Under the pieces are notes generated by a model, which saw only the letters and a program-made list of their open reading frames with translations, had not been told where the DNA came from and ran no database searches. From positions 42,940 to 106,939 of the forward strand of contig NZ_JAJISC010000010.1 of assembly GCF_024790395.1 (NCBI RefSeq): DNA of 64,000 nucleotides, read 5' to 3'. This DNA comes from Halomonas dongshanensis. GTDB taxonomy: Bacteria; Pseudomonadota; Gammaproteobacteria; Pseudomonadales; Halomonadaceae. Both the position numbers and the translations under genes were made by a program. Below, in pieces: positions 53,050-61,270 of this stretch (its first letter is position 1; every line of letters starts with the position of its first letter).

Positions 53050-53100
53050 TCATAACAACGAAGTGCTTCAGCACGGACACGCTAAAAGGAATACAACATA

Positions 53101-54111
53101 ATGAAACAACACGCCTTTCTAAAAACCATCTGGGTTACCTCAGCTACCGTAGGCTTGGTGTTTTCTGCTTCGGTATCGGCCGAAACGTTAAGGCTTTCGC
53201 ATAACACCGGCGACAGCACAACGTGGCATGAAGCGGCGGAGCTGTTTAATGAGCTGTTGAATGAGGCGTCGGGGGGTGAGCTATCGGTGCGTACCTTCCC
53301 TAACTCGCAGCTTGCAGGTGGCGATCAGATGCGCCAATTCGAAATGGTGGGCAGAGGGGCTATCGATTTGGTCATGACGTCGGCCATTAACGTAACTCCT
53401 TTAATTCCTGAGATGGCTGTTTTTTCATTACCTTATCTTTACGACGGCTATGACCAGGTAGATGCCACCATGAACGGTGAGCCTGTTACGTTGCTTGAAG
53501 ACATCATGGACGAAAGGGGCGTTAAGGTACTGGCGTGGGGAGAAAGCGGCTTTCGAGAATTAACCAATAGTAAACGACCGATTCGCAGCCCTGAGGATAT
53601 GCGCGGCCTCAATATGCGTGTGGCAGGTCCTATGTATGTTGATGTCATGAATGCACTGGGCGCCAACCCCCAGCAAATGCAATGGGTCGAAACCATTTCG
53701 GCGCTCCAGCAAGGCGTCGTTGATGGGCAAGAGAACGGCATCGGAGCGGTCATCATCCCCCAGCGTATCTATGAGGTGCAGGACTATATAACGCTTTGGC
53801 ACTACTCCTATGACCCCATCTTTTTAGGTATCTCCAAACAGCGCTGGGAGCGTTTCGACGCTGAGACCCAAGAGATGATTCAGCAGGCAGCGGACGAAGC
53901 CATGGCGCACCAATTGGCGATTACACGAGAAAATACCGCCGATGGCATCGATTTTCTGCGCGAGCAAGGTATGGAAATTACCGAGCTGAGCCAGGACGAA
54001 ATCGATGTCTTTAGGCAAGCAACGGCACCTGCCTTCGATATGTGGGCAGAAAAAGTGGGCCCAGAGATTGTCTCTACGTTTGTCGAAACGATAGAAAGTT
54101 CCAAACAGTAA
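53101..54111 (+). CDS. TRAP transporter substrate-binding protein DctP
   Basis: 336 residues, signal peptide ending near SVSAE (KTIWVTSATVGLVFSASVSA). Substrate-binding arginine in GLNMRVAGPMYVDVMNALG, then NPQQMQWVETISALQQGVVD and GQENGIGAV. Sequence is clearly different from the four DctP proteins at 31-43 kb. First gene of the divergent plus-strand unit and followed by a strong hairpin-T terminator, so it can be made in excess over the membrane subunits. Confidence 0.9.
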   Translation: MKQHAFLKTIWVTSATVGLVFSASVSAETLRLSHNTGDSTTWHEAAELFNELLNEASGGELSVRTFPNSQLAGGDQMRQFEMVGRGAIDLVMTSAINVTPLIPEMAVFSLPYLYDGYDQVDATMNGEPVTLLEDIMDERGVKVLAWGESGFRELTNSKRPIRSPEDMRGLNMRVAGPMYVDVMNALGANPQQMQWVETISALQQGVVDGQENGIGAVIIPQRIYEVQDYITLWHYSYDPIFLGISKQRWERFDAETQEMIQQAADEAMAHQLAITRENTADGIDFLREQGMEITELSQDEIDVFRQATAPAFDMWAEKVGPEIVSTFVETIESSKQ

Positions 54112-54136
54112 TCACTGATACCGTTCCTATGAAAAA

Positions 54137-54165
54137 CTCTGGCTGGCGTTAGCCAGGGTTTTTTT
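54137..54165 (+). terminator. Intra-operon terminator between dctP and dctQ
   Basis: CTCTGGCT-GGCGTT-AGCCAGGG, 8-bp stem with one G-T pair, followed by seven T. Located between the binding-protein gene and the permease genes, hence partial read-through is expected. Confidence 0.82.
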
Positions 54166-54188
54166 ATATCAGTACAGGGCCAATAAAA

Positions 54189-54680
54189 ATGAGATTCTTA
54201 ATTGATGAGTTTGAAAAAATAATATGCACTGTGCTCTTTCTGAGCATGGCGCTGCTTGGCTTTGCTAACGTTGTTGTACGCTATGGCACTAACTTCTCAC
54301 TTGCAGCGACCGAAGAGCTTCTCACCAATGGTTTTTTGATACTGACCATATTTGGGGCAGCGATTGCTGCAAGAAGGGGCGAGCATTTAGCTGTAACGGT
54401 TATTTATAATGCTTTGCCAGGTCAAGCCAGAGCGATTGTGTTCATACTGTCTGTTATTTTGTCGCTCTTGTTACTAGGTATGTCGGCCTACTTTTCTTGG
54501 GAAGTGTTGACCAATCAGTTTGCTAGCGGTACCCGCTCTTATGGGCTTGGGGTTCCTGCTTGGTACTACCATGCTGCCGTTCCTTTCGGCTTTTTTTTAA
54601 TTGCCATTAGACTTCTACAGCGTTCGTGGAAAGAGATGCAAGGCAAAGTAGAACCCACCAGTGGAGGCATCGATGTTTGA
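54189..54680 (+). CDS. TRAP transporter small permease DctQ
   Basis: 163 residues, four helices: VLFLSMALLGFANVVVRYG, FLILTIFGAAIAARRGEHLA, AIVFILSVILSLLLLGMSAY and YYHAAVPFGFFLIAIRLL. The RRGEHLAVTVIYN stretch is the DctQ pattern. It overlaps dctM by 8 nt. Start ATG at 54189. Confidence 0.88.
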   Translation: MRFLIDEFEKIICTVLFLSMALLGFANVVVRYGTNFSLAATEELLTNGFLILTIFGAAIAARRGEHLAVTVIYNALPGQARAIVFILSVILSLLLLGMSAYFSWEVLTNQFASGTRSYGLGVPAWYYHAAVPFGFFLIAIRLLQRSWKEMQGKVEPTSGGIDV

Positions 54681-56010
54681 TATTTTCGATTCGCTCTCGT
54701 CCGGTTCCCAGATGATTCTGGTTTTCTTTCTGCTACTGTTCTTAAGAGTGCCCGTTGCGTTTTCTCTTGGGCTATCGGCTATTTACGCTATGTGGCATAT
54801 GGGATTTGGCCTGGACCTCGCCGGCGACCTCATTGCAACGGGTATTACTAAGTTCTCACTGCTGGCGATTCCCTTTTTTATTCTAGCGGGCACGCTGATG
54901 GGCAGGCTTGGTATTGCTGATCGTATGATCCGCTTTTTTAGAGTACTGGTAGGCGGACTGCCGGGCGGTATGGGGGTAGTCGGAACCGTCGTATGTCTCT
55001 TTTGGGGGGCGGTTAGTGGGTCGGGGCCTGCATCGGTGGCCGCCATTGGCCCTATGATCATTAAGGGAATGGAAGAAGATGGTTACCGTAAGTCTTATGC
55101 AGCAGGCCTTGTCTGTACGGGGGCTGCTCTATCGATCGTTATTCCTCCCTCCATTGGCTTGGTGATTTACGGCGTTATTGCTGAAACCTCTATATCGAAA
55201 CTCTTTTTGGCCGCCATCATCCCCGGCTTGATGATGGGTGGGTTAATGATGCTTACGCTGCCCTGGGGCCGTGTCAAAAAATCACCGCTGGGTGATATGG
55301 GTAAGCCGTCTGTACTTTCGAGGGGCGACAATCCTTATGCTCAGTCGGCTTATGCGACGAGGCTATGGGCCTCTTTCAAGGATTCCTTTTGGGGATTACT
55401 TACGCCGGTGGTTATTTTGGGGGGTATATATGCTGGCGTTTTTACTCCCACAGAAGCCGCCTTGGTCGCCACCGTTTATGCGTTAATGGTAGGGGCCATC
55501 ATTTACAAGACATTGAACATCAAAAAACTGTACGAGGCGGTTAGCGATGCGGCGGCATCGTCTGCTGTCGTCATGCTGGTCGTTGCCTATGCCAGCTTGT
55601 TTGGCTGGGTCGTCACGGTGGATGATCTAGTGGGTACTTACTCCTCTCTGTTGTTAGGCATGAGCGACAATGAGTGGGTTATTTTGCTCGTCATCATGCT
55701 GATTCTGTTGATTATTGGCATGTTCATGGATGCGGTAACGGTCATGTTCATTTCATTACCGGTTTTTCTGCCAATGGTCCATCAACTGGGCTGGGATCCT
55801 GTTTGGTTTGGCGTCTTGGTAATGATCAATTTGTCCATTGGACTGATCACACCTCCCGTCGGCATCAACCTCTACGTTGCTGCAAATGTAACCGGGCTTT
55901 CGATTGAAAAAATAGCGCGAGGAACCTTGATCTGTGTTGGCGCTTGCTTGGTAGGCCTCGCCTTGGTGGCATTTTTTCCGCAAATATCCATGGTGTTGAT
56001 CGGCGAATAA
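54673..56010 (+). CDS. TRAP transporter large permease DctM
   Basis: 445 residues, start ATG at 54673 with GGAGG 6 nt upstream; a GTG at 54661 is less good. Multi-helix permease with SLLAIPFFILAGTLMGRLGI, WGAVSGSGPASVAAIGPMII, PPSIGLVIYGVIAETSISKL and GLITPPVGINLYVAANVTGL. A longer soluble loop (KSPLGDMGKPSVLSRGDNPY) is inserted in the middle. It follows dctQ and is linked to the SDR gene by 20 nt. Confidence 0.92.
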   Translation: MFDIFDSLSSGSQMILVFFLLLFLRVPVAFSLGLSAIYAMWHMGFGLDLAGDLIATGITKFSLLAIPFFILAGTLMGRLGIADRMIRFFRVLVGGLPGGMGVVGTVVCLFWGAVSGSGPASVAAIGPMIIKGMEEDGYRKSYAAGLVCTGAALSIVIPPSIGLVIYGVIAETSISKLFLAAIIPGLMMGGLMMLTLPWGRVKKSPLGDMGKPSVLSRGDNPYAQSAYATRLWASFKDSFWGLLTPVVILGGIYAGVFTPTEAALVATVYALMVGAIIYKTLNIKKLYEAVSDAAASSAVVMLVVAYASLFGWVVTVDDLVGTYSSLLLGMSDNEWVILLVIMLILLIIGMFMDAVTVMFISLPVFLPMVHQLGWDPVWFGVLVMINLSIGLITPPVGINLYVAANVTGLSIEKIARGTLICVGACLVGLALVAFFPQISMVLIGE

Positions 56011-56030
56011 TAATGTAAGGAGCGTATTAG

Positions 56031-56798
56031 ATGACCGCTAATAAAGTTGCCGTTGTAACCGGTGGCGCGAGAGGAATTGGGCTGGCCGCTGTCGATATTT
56101 TTCTGTCGAAAGGGTATGACGTTGTCGTGGTTGATATGAGCTACGCGGTTGCTAACGACTTGGCCCAGGCACGCGGCGGCGTTCTGCCCATTGAGTGTGA
56201 TGTTTCCGATCCTGATGCTGTCAGCGCGATGGCGGAGACCATCGCGCGCCAATACGGCCGGGTCGATGCGCTCGTCAATAATGCCGGCATCGCGTCGCTT
56301 CACCCGATACAGGAGACGGATTTCCACACTTGGAAAAAAATAATGTCGGTGAATCTGGATGGCGCGTTTCTCGTCACTCAGGCCCTTACGCCGCTGATGA
56401 AAGAGGTGGCCGGGGCAATCGTGAATGTCGCGTCCATCGCTGGCCTGCGTGCCAGCACACTACGAACCGCATACGGCACATCCAAGGCTGCCGTCATTCA
56501 TTTGACCAAACAGCAAGCAATGGAGCTAGGCGCGTATGGCATAAGGGCCAACTGCGTAGCGCCAGGCCCCGTTGAGACGGAGCTCTTAGCGAAGCTAGTC
56601 GAAGCCGCGCCCGAAATGAAAGCAAGCTACCTTGAAACCATTCCCCTCAATCGATTTGGCCAGGAAAAGGAAATCGCCGAGGTGATCGCGTTTTTATGCT
56701 CTTCGGAAGCAGGATACGTTACGGGGCAGACGATTGCGGTCGATGGTGGTTTTCAAGCCGCCGGGGTTGGGCTCACCGCATTAAGAAGTGCCCAATAA
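56031..56798 (+). CDS. Short-chain dehydrogenase/reductase
   Basis: 255 residues, classical SDR. Cofactor motif VTGGARGIG at residues 9-17, NNAGIAS near 85, catalytic serine in NVASIAGL, and YGTSK (Tyr-x-x-x-Lys) near 150; substrate loop CVAPGPVETELL and the closing GQTIAVDGGFQAAG. Probably acts on a 3-hydroxyacyl-CoA or hydroxy acid that the TRAP system and CoA ligase handle. AGGAG precedes the ATG. Confidence 0.9.
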   Translation: MTANKVAVVTGGARGIGLAAVDIFLSKGYDVVVVDMSYAVANDLAQARGGVLPIECDVSDPDAVSAMAETIARQYGRVDALVNNAGIASLHPIQETDFHTWKKIMSVNLDGAFLVTQALTPLMKEVAGAIVNVASIAGLRASTLRTAYGTSKAAVIHLTKQQAMELGAYGIRANCVAPGPVETELLAKLVEAAPEMKASYLETIPLNRFGQEKEIAEVIAFLCSSEAGYVTGQTIAVDGGFQAAGVGLTALRSAQ

Positions 56799-56811
56799 GC
56801 CTGCAATCATG

Positions 56812-56843
56812 AGCGCAAGCGTTTGGAATACCCCGCTTGCGCT
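56812..56843. terminator. Stem-loop between convergent genes (no T run)
   Basis: Perfect 10-bp stem AGCGCAAGCG / CGCTTGCGCT with a 12-nt loop after the SDR gene, facing the convergent ubiH-type gene. Without a T tract on either side it is at most a weak terminator. Confidence 0.4.
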
Positions 56844-56872
56844 ACTCATCTTCATAGCCTGTTAGAAAAAAG

Positions 56873-58045
56873 CTAGCGCCTCTTAAACGGACTAAACCCA
56901 TTAGCCTGCTGCATCATCAACCGCTTGGCAAACGGCAGGCGCTCGGCGATGTGTAGGCTCAAGTCGCCCAGCTGGCGCAGCGGTTTGGCGCCGGTGAACA
57001 GGTGGTGGAAGCTGTCGGTAGCGGCGATCATCGCTTGGTTGGCGAGGCGGCGTTGGCACTCGAAGCGGTGCAGCGCGAGCGAGGCGCCGGGGTCGCGCTG
57101 CTCTAGAATCAGCTCGGCCAGGGTGTCGGCGTCGTGAAGGCCGATGTTGAGTCCTTGTCCGGCTAGTGGGTGAACGACGTGGGCGGCATCGCCGATCAGC
57201 GCTAAGCGGTTGCCGATGTAGCGCTTTGCGTGCTGGCGTTTGATCGGGAAGCTGGCGCGGGCGACGATGCGTGTGATGGCCCCTAAACGCTCGGGGTAGG
57301 CGGCCTCGATGGCGGCTTTTAGGGCCTCGTCGTCGAGCGCTTCGCGGGCTTGGGTGGTGTCGGCGTGATCGTACCACACCAGTGATGCGCGCTGGCCGGG
57401 CAGCGGCAGCATGGCTAAAGGCCCCGTTGGGGTAAAGCACTGCCAACTGACATCCTGCTGGGGCAGGGCGGTTTCCACGTTGATGATCATGGCGCGCTGG
57501 TGGTAGTCGTGGGTGGTCACGTCGATGCCTGCTAGAGCGCGCAGCTGTGAGCGCGCGCCGTCGGCGCCGACTACCAGCGCCGCGCTCAGCGTTTGGCCAT
57601 CGTCCAGCTCGACCCAGCGCGCGCGCCCTGACACCAACGTGGAAAGCGGTGCCGTTCCGGTGTAGCAGGTAACGGTAGGTAGCGCTTCTAAGCGCTGCCA
57701 CAGCGCATGCTGCAGGGCGCGGTTTTCGATGAAGATGCCGAACTGGTCGAGGTCGCTGTCGCTGGCAGAAAAAAGGCTGTGTCCCTTGCCTTCCTGATTC
57801 CACACCTCGATATGCCGAAATGGGCAGCAGCGCTCGGCGGGAAGCGTGGCACCGCTGGCCTCGATGAAGTCTAGGGAGCGCGCATTGAGCGACGAGATGC
57901 GCAGGTCGAAATCGCCTTCAGGCGCGCTCGGCGGCTGGCCGCGCTCCACCAGGCCAACGCGCTTGCCCGCCTGACCCAGCCGTGCGGCGAGTGCTGCGCC
58001 CACCATGCCGCCGCCGACAATGACGATATCGTGATCCCGTTGCAT
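56873..58045 (-). CDS. UbiH/UbiF/VisC/COQ6-family FAD-dependent hydroxylase
   Basis: 390 residues. Ring hydroxylase of ubiquinone synthesis. FAD motif IVIVGGGMVGAALAARLGQA at about 6-25, DG motif VVGADGARSQLRALAGIDVT near 160, and RLALIGDAAHVVHPLAGQGL followed by NIGLHDADTLAEL near 285, which defines the UbiH family. Whether it is UbiF, UbiH or UbiI cannot be decided. Stands alone, with a divergent sirtuin gene. Start ATG at 58045. Confidence 0.9.
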   Translation of the reverse strand: MQRDHDIVIVGGGMVGAALAARLGQAGKRVGLVERGQPPSAPEGDFDLRISSLNARSLDFIEASGATLPAERCCPFRHIEVWNQEGKGHSLFSASDSDLDQFGIFIENRALQHALWQRLEALPTVTCYTGTAPLSTLVSGRARWVELDDGQTLSAALVVGADGARSQLRALAGIDVTTHDYHQRAMIINVETALPQQDVSWQCFTPTGPLAMLPLPGQRASLVWYDHADTTQAREALDDEALKAAIEAAYPERLGAITRIVARASFPIKRQHAKRYIGNRLALIGDAAHVVHPLAGQGLNIGLHDADTLAELILEQRDPGASLALHRFECQRRLANQAMIAATDSFHHLFTGAKPLRQLGDLSLHIAERLPFAKRLMMQQANGFSPFKRR

Positions 58046-58140
58046 GAGAGGCTCCTTGAAAGCTCGTTGGGGTAACGGATTGGCGTCGCCCGTGTCCTAC
58101 AGTATCGTTGAAATAGTATACGACTACCCAGGGGAAGAAG

Positions 58141-58998
58141 TTGACCCAGGTAAATAATGCAGGCAACGACATCATCCGGGCCGGTGAGGAGCTTGCCGCG
58201 TTCATTACGCGCTATCCGCGCCTTTGGGTGATTACCGGCGCGGGCGTAAGCACCGACAGCGGCATTCCCGACTACCGCGATGCCAATGGGCAGTGGAAGC
58301 GTTCACCGCCCGTTCAGCACGGCGATTTCATGGCCTCAAAAGCGGTACGCCAACGCTACTGGGCGCGGGCATTGATCGGCTTCAAAGCGATGGGGCAGGC
58401 GCCGGTGGGCGGGGCGCACCGTGTGCTCGCCGCGCTCGAAGCGCAAGGGCTCGTCGAAGCCGTGGTGACCCAAAACGTCGACCGCCTACACCAACGGGCG
58501 GGATCCAAACGCGTGATCGACCTGCACGGCCGCGCAGATACGGTGAGCTGCATGCGTTGCGGCTACCGCATGATGCGCTACGCCATGCACGCCGAAATGG
58601 CGCAGATGAACCCCCGTTTTGCCGCGCTGGATGCCGCTCATGCCCCCGATGGCGATGCCGATCTAGAAACTGACTTTAGCACCTTCGAAATCTACCCCTG
58701 CCCGCGCTGCAGCGGCATTTTGAAACCCGATGTGGTCTATTACGGCGACGTGGTACCGCCCGAGCGGCGCTTGGCTGCGCAAGCGGCGCTGGCGCGTTCG
58801 AAGGCCGTGCTCGCCGTGGGTACTTCGCTGATGGTTTACTCCGGCTACCGCTTCTGCCGCGAGGCCCATGCCATGGGGCTGCCCATCGCCTCGCTCTCGC
58901 TCGGCGTTACCCGTGCCGATGCGCTGCTCAGCCATCAATGGCGCGCGCCGCTTACGCCAGTGTTGGAGCATGCGCTGGCGTGTTTGCGCCCCGGCTAG
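58141..58998 (+). CDS. NAD-dependent protein deacetylase, SIR2 family
   Basis: 285 residues if started at TTG 58141 (GGGGAAG upstream); no in-frame ATG lies before the conserved part. NAD pocket ITGAGVSTDSGIPDYRDANG at about 35-55, QNVDRLHQRAGSKRVIDLHG with the catalytic His near 130, two CxxC zinc pairs (CMRCGYRM and CPRCSGIL), VVYYGDVVPPERR and VGTSLMVYSGYRF. Cytoplasmic deacylase. Its last four bases overlap the stop of the glycosylase on the other strand. Confidence 0.9.
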   Translation: MTQVNNAGNDIIRAGEELAAFITRYPRLWVITGAGVSTDSGIPDYRDANGQWKRSPPVQHGDFMASKAVRQRYWARALIGFKAMGQAPVGGAHRVLAALEAQGLVEAVVTQNVDRLHQRAGSKRVIDLHGRADTVSCMRCGYRMMRYAMHAEMAQMNPRFAALDAAHAPDGDADLETDFSTFEIYPCPRCSGILKPDVVYYGDVVPPERRLAAQAALARSKAVLAVGTSLMVYSGYRFCREAHAMGLPIASLSLGVTRADALLSHQWRAPLTPVLEHALACLRPG

Positions 58999-59630
58999 CG
59001 CGCCTTGGATACCCACGGGTTTCCTTCGATCCACAAACGCCAAGGGGCATCGCGGTCATGCGGCTGGGCGTAGTCGATACCCACGCGGGGGCCGCGCGCC
59101 ACGCGCTCGGGCGCTTCACCGGCGGTGATCCAGAGGGTATCGGGCGTGGTCATATCGTGACCGTAGAGGGAGCCGTCGATACTCAGGGCACGGGTGAGTT
59201 TGCCGGGGCCGTTGCACAGCGCTTTAGCCGCAACCGGGCGACGCTCCCGCATGAGTGCTTCGCCGCCCACTGGCTCCACCGCGCGAATCAGTACCGCACA
59301 AGGGCTGCCTTCGGGCTGGGTCACCACGTTCAGCAGCCAATGCATGCCGTAGACCAGATAAACGTAGGCGTGGCCTGGCGGGCCGAACATCGCACGGGTG
59401 CGAGGCGTTTCGCGACGGTGCGCGTGGCAGGCGGAGTCTTCCGAGCCGCGATAAGCCTCGGTCTCGACGATTCTCGCCACCATTGGCTCACCGCCGGTAT
59501 CGCGTACCAAGCAGCAGCCAAGCAGTGCGTTGGCAACGGCTAGAGTATCGCGGTCGTAGAAAGCGCGTGGTAAGGGAGGATGCACTGAAGCAAGGGAAGA
59601 GTGTATCGAAGCGTCGCTAGCATGCCGCAT
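58995..59630 (-). CDS. DNA-3-methyladenine glycosylase (MPG/AAG type)
   Basis: 211 residues from the ATG at 59630 (AAGG upstream); a TTG eight codons earlier is possible. Base-excision enzyme of the mammalian-type family. Family marks: FYDRDTLAVANALLGCCLVR, IVETEAYRGSEDSACHAHR with the catalytic Glu, GPPGHAYVYLVYGMHWLLNV, NGPGKLTRAL and GPRVGIDYA near the end. Convergent with the sirtuin and divergent from SelO. Confidence 0.92.
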   Translation of the reverse strand: MRHASDASIHSSLASVHPPLPRAFYDRDTLAVANALLGCCLVRDTGGEPMVARIVETEAYRGSEDSACHAHRRETPRTRAMFGPPGHAYVYLVYGMHWLLNVVTQPEGSPCAVLIRAVEPVGGEALMRERRPVAAKALCNGPGKLTRALSIDGSLYGHDMTTPDTLWITAGEAPERVARGPRVGIDYAQPHDRDAPWRLWIEGNPWVSKAR

Positions 59631-59701
59631 GAAATCGCCTTTTGCGTGAACCAACTGCTAGGGTATTAGCCAGATCCCATTATGCAAAGCGGAGTAACAC
59701 C

Positions 59702-61174
59702 GTGCTGACATTCGAGCATCAGTTCGCCGAACTACCCGAGCCGCTGTGGGCGGCTTGCTCGCCCACGGCGGTCGAGCGCCCTGAGTTGATCGCGTTCAAC
59801 GACGCCTTGGCCGCAGAGCTGGGCGCAGAGGCACGCCCCGATGATGCCACCCTGGCGCAGTGGTTTAGCGGCAATGCGCTGCCGCCGGGCGCCGAGCCTC
59901 GGGCGCTGGGCTACGCGGGGCACCAGTTCGGTAATTTCGTGCCCCAACTGGGCGATGGCCGCGCGCTGCTGTTGGGTGAAGTGGTGGATATCCACGGCCA
60001 GCGCCGCGATGTTCAGCTCAAAGGGAGCGGGCGCACGCCGTTTTCCCGTGGCGGCGATGGCCGCTCGCCGCTTGGTCCGGTGCTGCGCGAATACCTGGTG
60101 AGCGAGTCGATGGCGGCGATTGGCGTGCCCACGACACGCTCGCTCGCGGCCGTGACGACCGGCGAGCGCGTTGCGCGCATGCGTCCCGAGCCGGGCGGCG
60201 TGCTAACGCGCGTGGCCAGCAGCCATGTGCGCGTGGGCACCTTCCAATACGCCGCCGTGCGGCGTGACGAGGCCATGCTAAAGGCGCTGGTCGATCACGT
60301 CATCGCGCGCCACTATCCTCACCTTCGCGACGGTGCCGAAGACCCTGCCCTTGGCCTTTTAGAGGCGGTCACCCAGCGCCAGGCGGCCCTCATCGCCAAG
60401 TGGATGAGCCTTGGGTTCATTCACGGGGTGATGAACACCGACAATACCAGCATCAGCGGCGAAACCATCGATTACGGCCCCTGCGCCTTCATGGAACAGT
60501 TCGACCCGCAGAAGGTCTTTAGCTCCATCGATGAAGGTGGACGCTACGCCTTCGCCAACCAGCCCGGCATCGCCCAGTGGAACCTAGCCCGCTTTGCCGA
60601 AACGCTGCTGCCGCTAATGAACGCCGAAGGCGATGCGGCGGTAGAGCAGGCCGTCGAGGTGATTCGCGGCTTCGAGATGCACTTTGCCCGCGAGCGCCAA
60701 GCGCTGCGTATTGCCAAGCTTGGCCTTATGGAAGGCGAGGGCGAGCGCGCCGATACGCTGACGGAAGAACTCGAAGCGCTCATGCACGCCGGGCGAATGG
60801 ATCTCACCGCCACCTTCGATGCGCTCACCCGCCACGCCGCCACGCGGGACGCCGAAACCGACTTGCTGGCGCTGACCACCGCGCCCGAGGCATTCACCCC
60901 TTGGTTCGCGCGCTGGTGCGATGCCTTGGGGCTCGATGATGCGCCTCTCGATGCCGAGCGCCATAAGGCTATGCGCGCCGTTAACCCGGTCATCATTGCG
61001 CGCAATCACCGCGTTCAGGAAGTGATCGATGCTGCTTACGATGGGGATTTTGCGCCCTTTCATGCGCTCTTGGCCGTGGTCACCAACCCCTTCGACGATA
61101 CGCCCGCGGCGCGTCGTTTGGCGGCCCCTGCCACCCAGAGCGAACAGGTGCTGCGTACGTTTTGCGGCACTTGA
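59702..61174 (+). CDS. selO: SelO/YdiU-family protein adenylyltransferase (AMPylator)
   Basis: 490 residues from the GTG at 59702 (CGGAG about 8 nt upstream); the frame is open further upstream, into the divergent glycosylase gene region. Pseudokinase-fold enzyme that transfers AMP to proteins. Features: YAGHQFGNFVPQLGDGRALL at about 75-95, VQLKGSGRTPFSRGGDGRSP, REYLVSESMAAIGVPTTRSL, SHVRVGTFQYAA, and MNTDNTSISGETIDYGPCAF near 265. Bacterial SelO often lacks the C-terminal selenocysteine; here the tail ends FCGT with a cysteine. Confidence 0.92.
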   Translation: MLTFEHQFAELPEPLWAACSPTAVERPELIAFNDALAAELGAEARPDDATLAQWFSGNALPPGAEPRALGYAGHQFGNFVPQLGDGRALLLGEVVDIHGQRRDVQLKGSGRTPFSRGGDGRSPLGPVLREYLVSESMAAIGVPTTRSLAAVTTGERVARMRPEPGGVLTRVASSHVRVGTFQYAAVRRDEAMLKALVDHVIARHYPHLRDGAEDPALGLLEAVTQRQAALIAKWMSLGFIHGVMNTDNTSISGETIDYGPCAFMEQFDPQKVFSSIDEGGRYAFANQPGIAQWNLARFAETLLPLMNAEGDAAVEQAVEVIRGFEMHFARERQALRIAKLGLMEGEGERADTLTEELEALMHAGRMDLTATFDALTRHAATRDAETDLLALTTAPEAFTPWFARWCDALGLDDAPLDAERHKAMRAVNPVIIARNHRVQEVIDAAYDGDFAPFHALLAVVTNPFDDTPAARRLAAPATQSEQVLRTFCGT

Positions 61175-61217
61175 GAGTTGGACAGCCTACGGTTTAAGCG
61201 GCTATGGCTGTGGTAAA

Positions 61218-61233
61218 CTGTTTTTATCTACAG
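61218..61233. promoter_or_regulatory. LexA box (SOS operator) of dinB
   Basis: CTGTTTTTATCTACAG, which has the CTG-N10-CAG frame and an AT-rich core. 37 bp ahead of the GTG start of dinB and downstream of the selO stop, so dinB is in the SOS regulon. Confidence 0.85.
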
Positions 61234-61270
61234 TTTGTTATTCTACAGCTTGTGAGGTGAGCCCGGCCCC

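Noticed and set aside
61230..61250. Second LexA box before dinB
   Set aside because: A CTACAG half is present but the partner CTG is not at the right distance.
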